DNA of 64,000 nucleotides, taken from positions 186,001 through 250,000 of the forward strand of contig CANLOQ010000001.1 in assembly GCA_947492925.1 (NCBI GenBank), written 5' to 3'. The DNA comes from an uncultured Sulfitobacter sp. (GTDB lineage: Bacteria; Pseudomonadota; Alphaproteobacteria; Rhodobacterales; Rhodobacteraceae). Of the stretch, positions 46,024 to 54,274 are shown one piece after another. The notes under the pieces are model-generated. The model had not been told where the DNA came from. It did not search any database and was given only the letters and a program-made list of their open reading frames with translations. The first letter of the stretch is position 1. Each line of letters opens with the position of its first letter. The translations under genes were made by a program, and so were the position numbers.

Positions 46024-46986
46024 TTACGGTGGTGCGGCGTGTTGGCTCTGTTGCGCCGCTTTGCGCGTGTCCGTCGGCGTACAGCCGAATTGGGCGCGGT
46101 AGGCTTTGTTGAATTGCGATTGATCCGAGAACCCCCAGCGGTGGGCAATCTCGGCAATGGTGGTGGCCGCCCCAACGCTCAGGTCTTCGCGTGCACGCAC
46201 CAGACGTTTCTCGCGGATAAACCCCGAAATCGACTTGTCAGCCTCCAGAAACAACTGCTGAAGATAGCGCAGCGACACGTTGCAGGCTTCGGCCACAAGC
46301 GTGGAAGACAGATCTTCGTTGGTCAGGTTGCTGCGGATAAACTGCTCGGCACGGTGCAGGTGGGCCGCGCGAATGGATGACATGTTGCTGTCCAGCACAC
46401 GGTCGTCCTTGCGGATCGCCAGACACAACAGATCAAGGATATGCTTGCCCGCAGCGGCCCGCGCCTCTTCATCAAGGAAATCGACATGCTGCGCCGTTGT
46501 CTTGACCGTATCGAGGAAATAGTTCGCAACACCTTCAGACCCGTCAAAGCTAAGCGCCCCCAGACGGTCCGTCGGCCCAATCCGCGCCCGCACGCTTTCC
46601 GACGACACTTTCAGCACCAGCAACTCGTTTGTCTGCTCATGCCAGAATTCGTAAGGCAGATCGCCACGCTCAACCAGAAACTCCCCGGGCGAACACGTCG
46701 CCTGTCGGGCGTTCTGGTTAAAGCCGACATTGCCCAATCTTGGGATTGTGATCAGCAGACTGCTTTCGACTTCATCCAGAAAATGCCGCTTGTTGCGCTT
46801 GTACAAAATCCCGTCGCAGCGCATCTGCGACAAACCCACAATGCCAAGGTTCCACGTGTTCAGATCACCCTCAAAGGACTGCTCTTCGACCATCGTTGTC
46901 TCAAGCGGAAAAAACGTGTCAGAAACGGCTGCCTGCCACTGGGTGGCAGTCATTCGATTGTTCGCAGCTTTGACCTCACGCGTCAT
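46024..46986 (-). CDS. AraC-family transcriptional regulator
   Basis: This is a 320-residue regulator. The start is MTREVKAANNRMTATQWQ with GGGGGAT upstream; the longer frame from 47070 would cross the palindrome at 47063. The N-terminal 200 residues match the AraC-binding-like domain (PF14525 type). The C-terminal HTH_18 domain carries LVAEACNVSLRYLQQLFLEADKSISGFIREKRLVRAREDL and EIAHRWGFSDQSQFNKAYRAQFGCTP. It probably controls the hyu/liv operon downstream and the divergent aminotransferase. Confidence 0.9.
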   Translation of the reverse strand: MTREVKAANNRMTATQWQAAVSDTFFPLETTMVEEQSFEGDLNTWNLGIVGLSQMRCDGILYKRNKRHFLDEVESSLLITIPRLGNVGFNQNARQATCSPGEFLVERGDLPYEFWHEQTNELLVLKVSSESVRARIGPTDRLGALSFDGSEGVANYFLDTVKTTAQHVDFLDEEARAAAGKHILDLLCLAIRKDDRVLDSNMSSIRAAHLHRAEQFIRSNLTNEDLSSTLVAEACNVSLRYLQQLFLEADKSISGFIREKRLVRAREDLSVGAATTIAEIAHRWGFSDQSQFNKAYRAQFGCTPTDTRKAAQQSQHAAPP

Positions 46987-47062
46987 TGATATCCCCCAAA
47001 CACAAGTTTCCTTTGCGCTTAAAGCATCGTAACACCCTTCCGGCGGGGTTCTTTGGTCAAAA

Positions 47063-47082
47063 ACGCACAAAACCTTGTGCGT
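47063..47082. promoter_or_regulatory. Perfect inverted repeat upstream of araC
   Basis: ACGCACAA (47063-47070) and TTGTGCGT (47075-47082) flank AACC. It lies 77 nt before the regulator start. It fits a dimeric regulator operator or a short RNA hairpin; AraC-type sites are usually direct repeats, so the cognate protein is uncertain. Confidence 0.45.
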
Positions 47083-47685
47083 ATTTCACTTTCACGGCTG
47101 GCCTCCCGCTTTCGCTGATCCCGCGACCAATCCTTGCCTTCAAAAATAACGTGAAATCATAAAGTTAACCGTCTGCCGTCTGCCCTTTCACGCCATCGCA
47201 CTCACTTGGGATCAGCCCCGTCACGCTGTCAGAAACCACAACCCACAAGGGAAAATCCGGTTTTTCCCCTGCGTTTTTGTCCTCAGACGATCTGTCTGAC
47301 CTTTCCGAAAAAAAGAATCGCCCGGAAAATCACCACCGCAAACCAACCCCGGCACATCCCGCCCACAGTCGACCCTCGCGGCCACTCGGGCACATCCCAA
47401 CCACCACCAGATCACTCGGCGCAGAAGTTTTTCAGCTCTTCCCCCGGGCGTCTTCGACCCACGGACCAACCTCTCCGCAAGGCATCGCGCAGCCCTGCCA
47501 ACATGGCGCGGCCCGCCCTTTTCTACCCGCTCAGAAAACCGCACTCCGGTCCCCGTCCGCCTCAACCCTTCGCACGGGACCGTTTGAAATTTCCTTGCCA
47601 AAGGCCCGCAACCCGGACTAGCAAAACTGGAAACCGACCCGTTCAAACGGGTCTGAACACTGGCAATTAAAGGGCGGTATCTCCG
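47083..47685. other. Divergent intergenic region between araC and aminotransferase
   Basis: This 600-nt stretch has no gene I can support. Open frames on both strands of about 140-150 codons are proline-rich and consistent with base skew rather than coding. Bases 47280-47640 are strikingly C/A-rich on the plus strand. The left end has ATTTCAC and GTGAAAT boxes about 60 nt apart. It presumably contains the divergent promoters and a long 5' leader. Confidence 0.4.
47636..47653 (+). promoter_or_regulatory. Palindromic hairpin in the aminotransferase leader
   Basis: GACCCGTT (47636-47643) pairs with AACGGGTC (47646-47653). It ends 32 nt before the aminotransferase ATG. It could be an operator or a small leader hairpin. 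An overlapping GTTCA/TGAAC pair (47641-47658) gives an alternative fold. Confidence 0.4.
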
Positions 47686-49059
47686 ATGAACATGCGACCA
47701 AATTCAGACGAAGCCCGCGATATCGCCTATCATTTTCATGGCTACACCAACGCCGATGCCCATGCTGAAGTCGGGCCACTGATCCTTGAAAGCGGCGAAG
47801 GCATCTATGTCACGGATCAAAGCGGCAAACGCTATATCGAAGGCATGTCAGGCCTATGGAGCGTGGCAGTAGGGTTCAATGAAAAACGGCTCATGGATGC
47901 CGCACACAAGCAGATGCAAAAGCTGCCGTTCTACCACAATTTCTCGCACCGCTCTCATGGACCAGCCATAGATCTGGCCGAAAAACTCATCGAAATTGCG
48001 CCCGTCCCGATGAGCAAGGTCTTCTACACAAACTCAGGATCAGAGGCGAACGATACGATTGTCAAAATGGTTTGGTATCGCTCTAACGCTCTGGGAAAGC
48101 CCGAGAAAAAGAAGATCATCTCGCGTCTTCGTGGCTATCACGGTGTCACCGTCGCTGCCGCCTCGATGACGGGTCTGCCCTACAACCACAAGTCCTTTGA
48201 CCTTCCCATCCAGGGTGTCTTGCACACCACCTGCCCGCACTACTGGCGTGAAGGCCAAAGCGGCGAAACCGAGGAAGACTTTGCCTCCCGCTGCGCGCAG
48301 GATCTTGACGATATGATACGGGCAGAAGGCCCCGAAACCGTCGCCGCATTTATCGCGGAACCTGTGATGGGCGCGGGCGGTGTTGTCGTGCCACCCGCTA
48401 CCTACTGGGAGAAAATTCAGGCCGTTCTGGCAAAATACGATGTCCTGCTTATCGCTGACGAAGTCATCTGCGGTTTTGGCCGCACCGGCAATATGTTCGG
48501 CTCGACAACCTTTGGCATCAAACCCGACATTCTGACGATGTCGAAACAGATCACCTCCAGCTACTTCCCCTTCTCCGCTTTCATGATCAACGACCGCGTC
48601 TATGATCCCATTGCGCAGGAAACCGGCCGCATTGGCGTGCTGGGACATGGCTACACCGGCGGGGGCCACCCCGTTGGCGCGACGGTAGCACTCGAAAACA
48701 TCAAGATCATCGAGGAACGCGATCTTGTCGCCAACGCAGCCGCGCGCGGCGCAGAGCTTCAATCCGGTCTGGCAGACATGGCGTCCCATCCGCTGGTTGG
48801 CGAAGCACGCGGGGTCGGGTTGATCGGCGCGCTCGAACTGGTGGCACCGGAGGGCCGTGAGGATGACCTGCCGGCGGGCAAACTCGGGATGAATATGAAC
48901 GTCATCATGCAGCGCAACGGCCTGATCTCGCGCAATATGCAGGACGCGATGGCCTTTTGCCCGCCCCTAATCACCAGCGCCGACCAAATGCGCGAAATCC
49001 TTGATATCACACAACAAAGCCTGCATGAGCTGGCATCGGACTTGAACGTCTCAGCCTAG
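47686..49059 (+). CDS. Class III aminotransferase (omega-amino acid:pyruvate type)
   Basis: The 457-residue PLP enzyme has FYTNSGSEANDTIVKMVWY (cofactor phosphate region), RGYHGVTVAAASMTGL, IADEVICGFGRTGNMFGSTTFGIKPDILTMSKQITSSYFP, in which the Lys of SKQITS is the Schiff-base residue, and GYTGGGHPVGATVALENI. It resembles enzymes acting on omega-amino acids, taurine or polyamines with pyruvate. It has a ribosome site (GGCGG). Position opposite the AraC regulator suggests that its substrate arises from the hyu/liv pathway. Confidence 0.9.
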   Translation: MNMRPNSDEARDIAYHFHGYTNADAHAEVGPLILESGEGIYVTDQSGKRYIEGMSGLWSVAVGFNEKRLMDAAHKQMQKLPFYHNFSHRSHGPAIDLAEKLIEIAPVPMSKVFYTNSGSEANDTIVKMVWYRSNALGKPEKKKIISRLRGYHGVTVAAASMTGLPYNHKSFDLPIQGVLHTTCPHYWREGQSGETEEDFASRCAQDLDDMIRAEGPETVAAFIAEPVMGAGGVVVPPATYWEKIQAVLAKYDVLLIADEVICGFGRTGNMFGSTTFGIKPDILTMSKQITSSYFPFSAFMINDRVYDPIAQETGRIGVLGHGYTGGGHPVGATVALENIKIIEERDLVANAAARGAELQSGLADMASHPLVGEARGVGLIGALELVAPEGREDDLPAGKLGMNMNVIMQRNGLISRNMQDAMAFCPPLITSADQMREILDITQQSLHELASDLNVSA

Positions 49060-49170
49060 ACATCCGCCTCTTTCGGGCCGCCTGCACCGCCTCAAATGCC
49101 TGTCCTCATGGCAGCCGCACTGTTGATCCCCGCGCTGCCACAAACGCACAAACCAGCTGTCGCACCCCAT

Positions 49171-51576
49171 TCAACCGGCCGCCCGCATCGGCTCAGAACC
49201 CGCCACAGGAACAGCAACCTCTTTCCACTCAAGGTTTCCGGCGTATCGCTTTGCCATATGACCATCGCCATTCAGCGCGAAAAGGTGCAGCCAGCGATTA
49301 TCAAACAGCGCCCGCACACCGTCGTGCCGCCGCAGAATGTCCGTCATCGCCTCTTCGGGGGCCTCAATGCACACCGACAAGCGCAAGGCATCATGCGCGA
49401 ACTTCTCGCCTTCATGTACCGACTGCCACGGCAGGCCCGCGCGCAGGGTGCCTCCGTTGCCTTCGATCACCCCGATGCCTCCAGTCACATTGTGCAAAAG
49501 CTTGTTGCCCGAACCAAATGCATCCGGTGCCACGGTCGAACCATAGTATTGCAGGCTGATCCAGCTTGCCACAACCACCGGCGCGGTCATGATCAGTTCA
49601 AGCACCCCAAAGTCCTTGTCATTCTGCCAGTCGTAGTCATGCAGAAAGGCCCGCCCAGACAAATCCTTGCCCGCCGTCCGGCGGCGCGGGGCCGCAACAA
49701 ACGCCTTGCACCCGGCAAGCGCCCATTCAGGCCGGGTTTCGGCCCAGTCGCGGCTACGCAACGCAATCCCGTCACCGCCGTTGGCACGGGGCAGCCGCAG
49801 TGCGCGCTCTGACCGTGTCACGATGCCCGCCTGCGCGAACCACTCTTTGGCCTGCGTGATGTCACCGGCATGCGCAGCCGACGGGTGATCGGCCGAAAAC
49901 AGCGTGATCGCATCGGTCGTCGTATCATGCAGCGCGCCCAGAAACAGCGTATCTGCCGGGATCGCGATGCCCCGCCCGGCCAGTCCCGTCCGCACCTCCG
50001 CACTGTTCAACAGCCCGGCCAGCAAACGCGCATTGACGTCACCGGCATACCCGCCGCAGGCACCGCAATGCAGGCCGCTGGCAAACGGGTTGTTGACCAC
50101 ATTGGCCCCGTGCCCCGCCAAAACAACAAGTCGCGCAAAATCCTTCGTCAACGACATGGCGCGCAGGATGGTTTCGGCGGCATCGGTCTGTGCTTCAACC
50201 GGCAAAGGCGGATCAAGCCGCGGTGCCGGGCCGTCGGCAGCCGGTTTCGGTGCAACATTCAGCGCATCCTTGACGAGTTTACCCGCATAAATCGGGCCCG
50301 TCGCCTCGACAAAGGCAAAGGAGGACACAGCAGCAAGCTTGAAACGTCCCCATGCGCGGTGCGCCCGGGATTTAAAGCGCGCGGTCTGCGCGGCGTTCAC
50401 ATTGTCCCCTTCAGAAGACGACGTGACACCGGGGTTCAACAGGACCGGCAGCCGCAATTCATCCACGTCAGATGCAAAACTCCTGTGCGATGCGGTCAGC
50501 CCGAAGAACCCCGCAAAGCCCAGCGTGCGAATGTCCGGGTTCACGGCCTCCAGCGCACGGCGAAACACTTCGGATCGTACGTCTATGCAAAACGCCGCCT
50601 GAAGCGCGGGCCGCTCGCCCGATGAATCCGGGGCGGGTGCCGCAAAAGTTGCCACCAGATCACGCTGCACCGCACGTTCCCACGCCTCCTGCAAGACTGC
50701 ATTGATCGTCAAATCACGGTCCGCGACAACAGGCTGCGCATGGGCCGCCTTGACCCGTTCCCACTTGTCCCCGATCTGATCCTTGTACTGCGCAAAGAGC
50801 GCCTCCTCCCACACAAGGCGGATTGTCAGCAAATCGCTGATCGTGTGGTCCGTGCTGTTGGCCAGTTCTGCCTGCCACAGATGATACCGCGCGACCTGTG
50901 CCCAGCCGCCCAATGAAAACAGCAACTGATGCAGATAGGTCTCCAGCATATCCTCGGTCAGACCCAGATGGCCGGCGGCCCGGGCGCGGGCACCTTCCGC
51001 CGTGTCCGGCGTTTCGCTTACGAATTGCGCAAATCCGCTCAGGCCCGCAATCTCCGGTGTCAGATCGTGCGTCGCGTTCTGCCGCCAGGCGTCATAGGCC
51101 CCGCGCCTGCGCGGCGCAGCCCAAAGCGCCTGCCCCTGATCGAAAAACCCGGCTGCCCAATGACCAAACCGGTCTGCCAGAATGCCGGGCCAATCTATGC
51201 CCGACACCGTTGCCGCAAGATCCGCAAGCGTCGGTTGCGGCGCGGCAGTGCTGGCCGGGGTTGCGGCGGCCCGTTTGATTTCTGCGACATCAGGCGCTTG
51301 CGGGCCGCCCAAGTCCTCAAGCACCGCCGCAATATCGGCATCGGCAATTGTGCCATCTGCGATCAGCGCGGCAAAATGCGACCGGGGCATCGTCACCGGC
51401 ACGCCGCCAACACGGCCCAGACGCGCACCAACCTGCGCAAGCGTCTCGCTGGTCTGACCCAGATAGGGGTTCACCGCAACGGATGAAGCCAGCGGCCAAA
51501 CCGGTGGAATGGCACGTGCGGCGGTATCGCTGGCGGTTGTCATGGCAGCGGGTGAAAGCTCGGGTGTCGAAGTCAT
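49171..51576 (-). CDS. dabA: DabA, zinc-dependent inorganic-carbon accumulation subunit (DUF2309/UPF0753)
   Basis: The 801-residue cytoplasmic or peripheral protein is a beta-carbonic-anhydrase-like subunit that, with DabB, converts CO2 to bicarbonate vectorially. Candidate zinc residues are Cys330 and Asp332 ([10 protein letters not shown]), His489 ([11 protein letters not shown]) and Cys504 ([10 protein letters not shown]). The 15-residue spacing between the last two matches the known C/D/H/C site. Length is normal for the family. It follows dabB by 21 nt. Confidence 0.93.
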   Translation of the reverse strand: MTSTPELSPAAMTTASDTAARAIPPVWPLASSVAVNPYLGQTSETLAQVGARLGRVGGVPVTMPRSHFAALIADGTIADADIAAVLEDLGGPQAPDVAEIKRAAATPASTAAPQPTLADLAATVSGIDWPGILADRFGHWAAGFFDQGQALWAAPRRRGAYDAWRQNATHDLTPEIAGLSGFAQFVSETPDTAEGARARAAGHLGLTEDMLETYLHQLLFSLGGWAQVARYHLWQAELANSTDHTISDLLTIRLVWEEALFAQYKDQIGDKWERVKAAHAQPVVADRDLTINAVLQEAWERAVQRDLVATFAAPAPDSSGERPALQAAFCIDVRSEVFRRALEAVNPDIRTLGFAGFFGLTASHRSFASDVDELRLPVLLNPGVTSSSEGDNVNAAQTARFKSRAHRAWGRFKLAAVSSFAFVEATGPIYAGKLVKDALNVAPKPAADGPAPRLDPPLPVEAQTDAAETILRAMSLTKDFARLVVLAGHGANVVNNPFASGLHCGACGGYAGDVNARLLAGLLNSAEVRTGLAGRGIAIPADTLFLGALHDTTTDAITLFSADHPSAAHAGDITQAKEWFAQAGIVTRSERALRLPRANGGDGIALRSRDWAETRPEWALAGCKAFVAAPRRRTAGKDLSGRAFLHDYDWQNDKDFGVLELIMTAPVVVASWISLQYYGSTVAPDAFGSGNKLLHNVTGGIGVIEGNGGTLRAGLPWQSVHEGEKFAHDALRLSVCIEAPEEAMTDILRRHDGVRALFDNRWLHLFALNGDGHMAKRYAGNLEWKEVAVPVAGSEPMRAAG

Positions 51577-51597
51577 TGGATCAATCCCTTCCAGATA

Positions 51598-53157
51598 TCA
51601 GGAGCGGTGCGTCGTCGACCAGCCGCGCAGCAGCTTGTCAAAAACGGCATTGGCATAAAGCCCGTTGGACAGATGAACCCGCAGGCCCGCCGCCGCCGGA
51701 TGGTACGCCCAGAGAGGAAACATCGCCTGCGCCACCGCAACCAGACCAAAGCTGAACAGCGCCAGCACGATCAACGCCCATTCCAGCGGACCGGGGGCCG
51801 GGGTTGGCGGCAATGTGCCCGCCATCAGCCATTCCGCACCGGTCTGCAGGGCAAAATACCCGACAGCGGCCGCAACCGAATAAAGCGCCGTGCGCTGCGT
51901 CAGCATCCGTGGGGCAGCGTCGGCAAGCCCCTGCGCCAGCAAATACGCCACACCAAAAATCAGGATCGCGCCCAGCGCGATGGCCTGCGGTGACTTGCCC
52001 GCAAGCCCAAAGACAAAGCCGACCGCGCCATAGATGACCAAAGCAATCAGAAACGCGCGCCCGACCGCGACACCATCGGGGATCGCCACAGGGCCGGGCC
52101 TGCGGATCATCGCAACGCCCTCTACCGCACCACCGGAAGCCAGAAACGCATGCGCCTTATACAGCGAATGGGCCACGATATGCAGCAATGCCAGCGGAAA
52201 CAGCGCCAGCCCACATTGCAGGATCATGAAACCCATCTGCGCCACTGTGGACCACGCCAGCGACGTCTTGACCGCCGATTGTGTCAGCATGACCAATCCG
52301 CCAAAAAGCGCTGTAAACCCACCGATGATCACCAGCACTGCCAGCACACCGGGTGAAAGCAACATGACATCCGCGAACCGGATCAGCAGGAAACCACCGG
52401 CATTGATCACCCCCGCATGCAGCAGGGCTGACACCGGCGTGGGCGTTTCCATCACTTCGGTCAGCCAGCCGTGCGTCGGGAATTGCGCCGATTTCAGGAT
52501 CGCGGCAATGGCAAGAAACGCCGCGCTCCATGTGGCCAGCGCCATCCCCTGCCCGGCGCGCGCGGCCTCCAGTATCGCGGCCAGATCGCCGGTCCCGTAG
52601 GAAACAAACATCAGGACCATCGCGGCCAGCATCGCGGCATCCCCCAGCCGCGCCGTGATCCATTTCTTGCGCGCCGCACGCTGGGCCGCAATGCGCTCAG
52701 GGTAATGCAACAGCAGCTTGTGCAGCGACAGGCTTGTGACAATCCATGCCACGCCAAACTGCAGAATGTTGCCCGACGTCACCAGAACCACAACAGCCGC
52801 CAGCGTCAGGCACAGCCACCCCGTGAAGGGCCCCTGCCGCGGCTCGCCGTCCATATAGGTTGCGGCAAACCGCAGGACGACCCACCCCACAAAAGTAACC
52901 AGCAGCAGCATCACGACACTGATCGCATCAAGGCGGAAAGAAACCCCCAACCCCGCCACACCAATCAACGGGCTGCTCAGAGGACCGGTAACCATCACGA
53001 TCACGGCGCTTAGGGCACCAAGCCCCAAAGCGCCAAGCGCACCGGCTTCGACGTTTTTCAGAACACCCACCGGGCGCATCTGCGGCCCGCGAAAGGCCAT
53101 GACGGCCAGTGCACCCAGAACGATGATAGCAAGAAGCGGCAGAAACGCGATAAACAA
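51598..53157 (-). CDS. dabB: DabB, proton-conducting NuoL-like membrane subunit (TTG start)
   Basis: The 519-residue membrane protein has about 13 hydrophobic segments and resembles the antiporter-type subunits of complex I: FPTHGWLTEVMETPTPVSALLHAGVINAGGFLLIRF and SLAWSTVAQMGFMILQCGLALFPLALLHIVAHSLYKAHAFLASG. It is thought to supply cation flow to DabA. The only plausible start is a TTG codon at 53155-53157 (MFIAFLPLLAIIVLG), with GGGGG upstream. No LysR regulator is next to it, unlike many dab operons. Confidence 0.9.
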   Translation of the reverse strand: MFIAFLPLLAIIVLGALAVMAFRGPQMRPVGVLKNVEAGALGALGLGALSAVIVMVTGPLSSPLIGVAGLGVSFRLDAISVVMLLLVTFVGWVVLRFAATYMDGEPRQGPFTGWLCLTLAAVVVLVTSGNILQFGVAWIVTSLSLHKLLLHYPERIAAQRAARKKWITARLGDAAMLAAMVLMFVSYGTGDLAAILEAARAGQGMALATWSAAFLAIAAILKSAQFPTHGWLTEVMETPTPVSALLHAGVINAGGFLLIRFADVMLLSPGVLAVLVIIGGFTALFGGLVMLTQSAVKTSLAWSTVAQMGFMILQCGLALFPLALLHIVAHSLYKAHAFLASGGAVEGVAMIRRPGPVAIPDGVAVGRAFLIALVIYGAVGFVFGLAGKSPQAIALGAILIFGVAYLLAQGLADAAPRMLTQRTALYSVAAAVGYFALQTGAEWLMAGTLPPTPAPGPLEWALIVLALFSFGLVAVAQAMFPLWAYHPAAAGLRVHLSNGLYANAVFDKLLRGWSTTHRS

Positions 53158-53174
53158 GGCTTTGGCCCCCTTTG

Positions 53175-53187
53175 ACTGTGATACAGT
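53175..53187. promoter_or_regulatory. Small palindrome upstream of dabB
   Basis: ACTGT (53175-53179) and ACAGT (53183-53187) flank GAT, 18-30 nt before the dabB start. It has the general shape of a regulator half-site pair. The 228-nt divergent gap to the next gene holds no other clear site. Confidence 0.3.
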
Positions 53188-53385
53188 TTCAAAGGCGGAT
53201 AACAGCTCTACGCCCAGCTAAAAAATTCATTGTTTAATTCTAATCGTTCTATTTTGTGAATTCTTTCAGATCTGCTCCCGTGGTTACCAACCGGTTTTCA
53301 CTCGCCGCCCTGCTCACGGGGGCTTTGCCTTGCAGTTCCGCCGGAACCCGGCAAATGTCGGCCTGAGGCCCACAAGGATCGAACA

Positions 53386-54186
53386 ATGCAAATCATGTGC
53401 CTGAATGGCTGGGGTGGAAAGCTGCACAAAGACCTGTTGCCCTATCTCCAATCCGCGGCCCCTGACATCCTGTGCCTGCAAGAAGTGGTCCACAGCCCCG
53501 CCTCAGAACAAGATTGGCTCACCTACCGCGACGGCGATCACATTCTGCCGCAACGCGCAAATTTCTTTCGCGATGTATGTGCCGCGCTGCCCGATCACAT
53601 TGCCACCTTTTGTCCCGCCGCACAGGGTGTTCTCTGGGACGGGGACCAATCTGTCCCGTCCCAATGGGGTCTGGCAACCTTTGTACACAAGTCGGTCCCG
53701 ATCGTCGGCCAGACGCAGGGCTTTGTGCACAAAACCTATTCACCCGACGGCTTTGGGGAGCATCCGCGATCTCGCAGCGCGCATGGCGTCCGCGTCTATG
53801 AGGACAAGCGGCGCAGATACATCAGCGTCACGCATATGCACGGATTGCGCGATCTGAGGGGCAAGATGGACACGCCGGAACGGACACAGCAGGCAAAGCG
53901 CCTTCTTGATCTGTCACGGCACATGGCTGATCCAACGGACCTCACCGTGATCTGCGGTGATTTCAACGTCGAACCCGACAGCGAAACGCTTGGGATTCTG
54001 GCAAAGGCCGGTTTCTGCGAATTGGTCACAACCCACGGGTTCACCGGCACGCGCAGCACGCACTACAAAAAGCCCGGACAGTTTGCGGATTATCTATTGA
54101 TCAACGATCTTGACGCGGTGAAGGGCTTTGACGTGGTCCATGACCCCGAAGTGTCCGATCACTGCCCGCTGGTGCTGTCCCTATAG
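53386..54186 (+). CDS. Endonuclease/exonuclease/phosphatase family protein
   Basis: The 266-residue EEP-fold enzyme has LCLNGWGGKLHKDLLPYL, ILCLQEVVHS (catalytic Glu), ICGDFNVEPDSETL (Asp/Asn), TRSTHYKKPGQFADYLLIND and the terminal EVSDHCPLVLSL with the catalytic Asp-His pair. Such metal-dependent hydrolases act on DNA, RNA, phosphoinositides or sphingomyelin; no signal peptide is evident, so a cytosolic substrate is likely. It stands alone between dabB and the giant protein gene. Confidence 0.85.
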   Translation: MQIMCLNGWGGKLHKDLLPYLQSAAPDILCLQEVVHSPASEQDWLTYRDGDHILPQRANFFRDVCAALPDHIATFCPAAQGVLWDGDQSVPSQWGLATFVHKSVPIVGQTQGFVHKTYSPDGFGEHPRSRSAHGVRVYEDKRRRYISVTHMHGLRDLRGKMDTPERTQQAKRLLDLSRHMADPTDLTVICGDFNVEPDSETLGILAKAGFCELVTTHGFTGTRSTHYKKPGQFADYLLINDLDAVKGFDVVHDPEVSDHCPLVLSL

Positions 54187-54274
54187 GTTCAACAAAACAC
54201 AGCCAGCCATTGGGCGGATCAACCCATCAATCCTGCCGCACCCTGCCCCCCACAAAGGCTATGAAACCACCCCG

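Noticed and set aside
47206-47670. 154-codon plus-strand gene in the araC/aminotransferase gap
   Set aside because: Proline-rich low-complexity sequence in a C/A-skewed region, no ribosome site, overlapping open frames on both strands.
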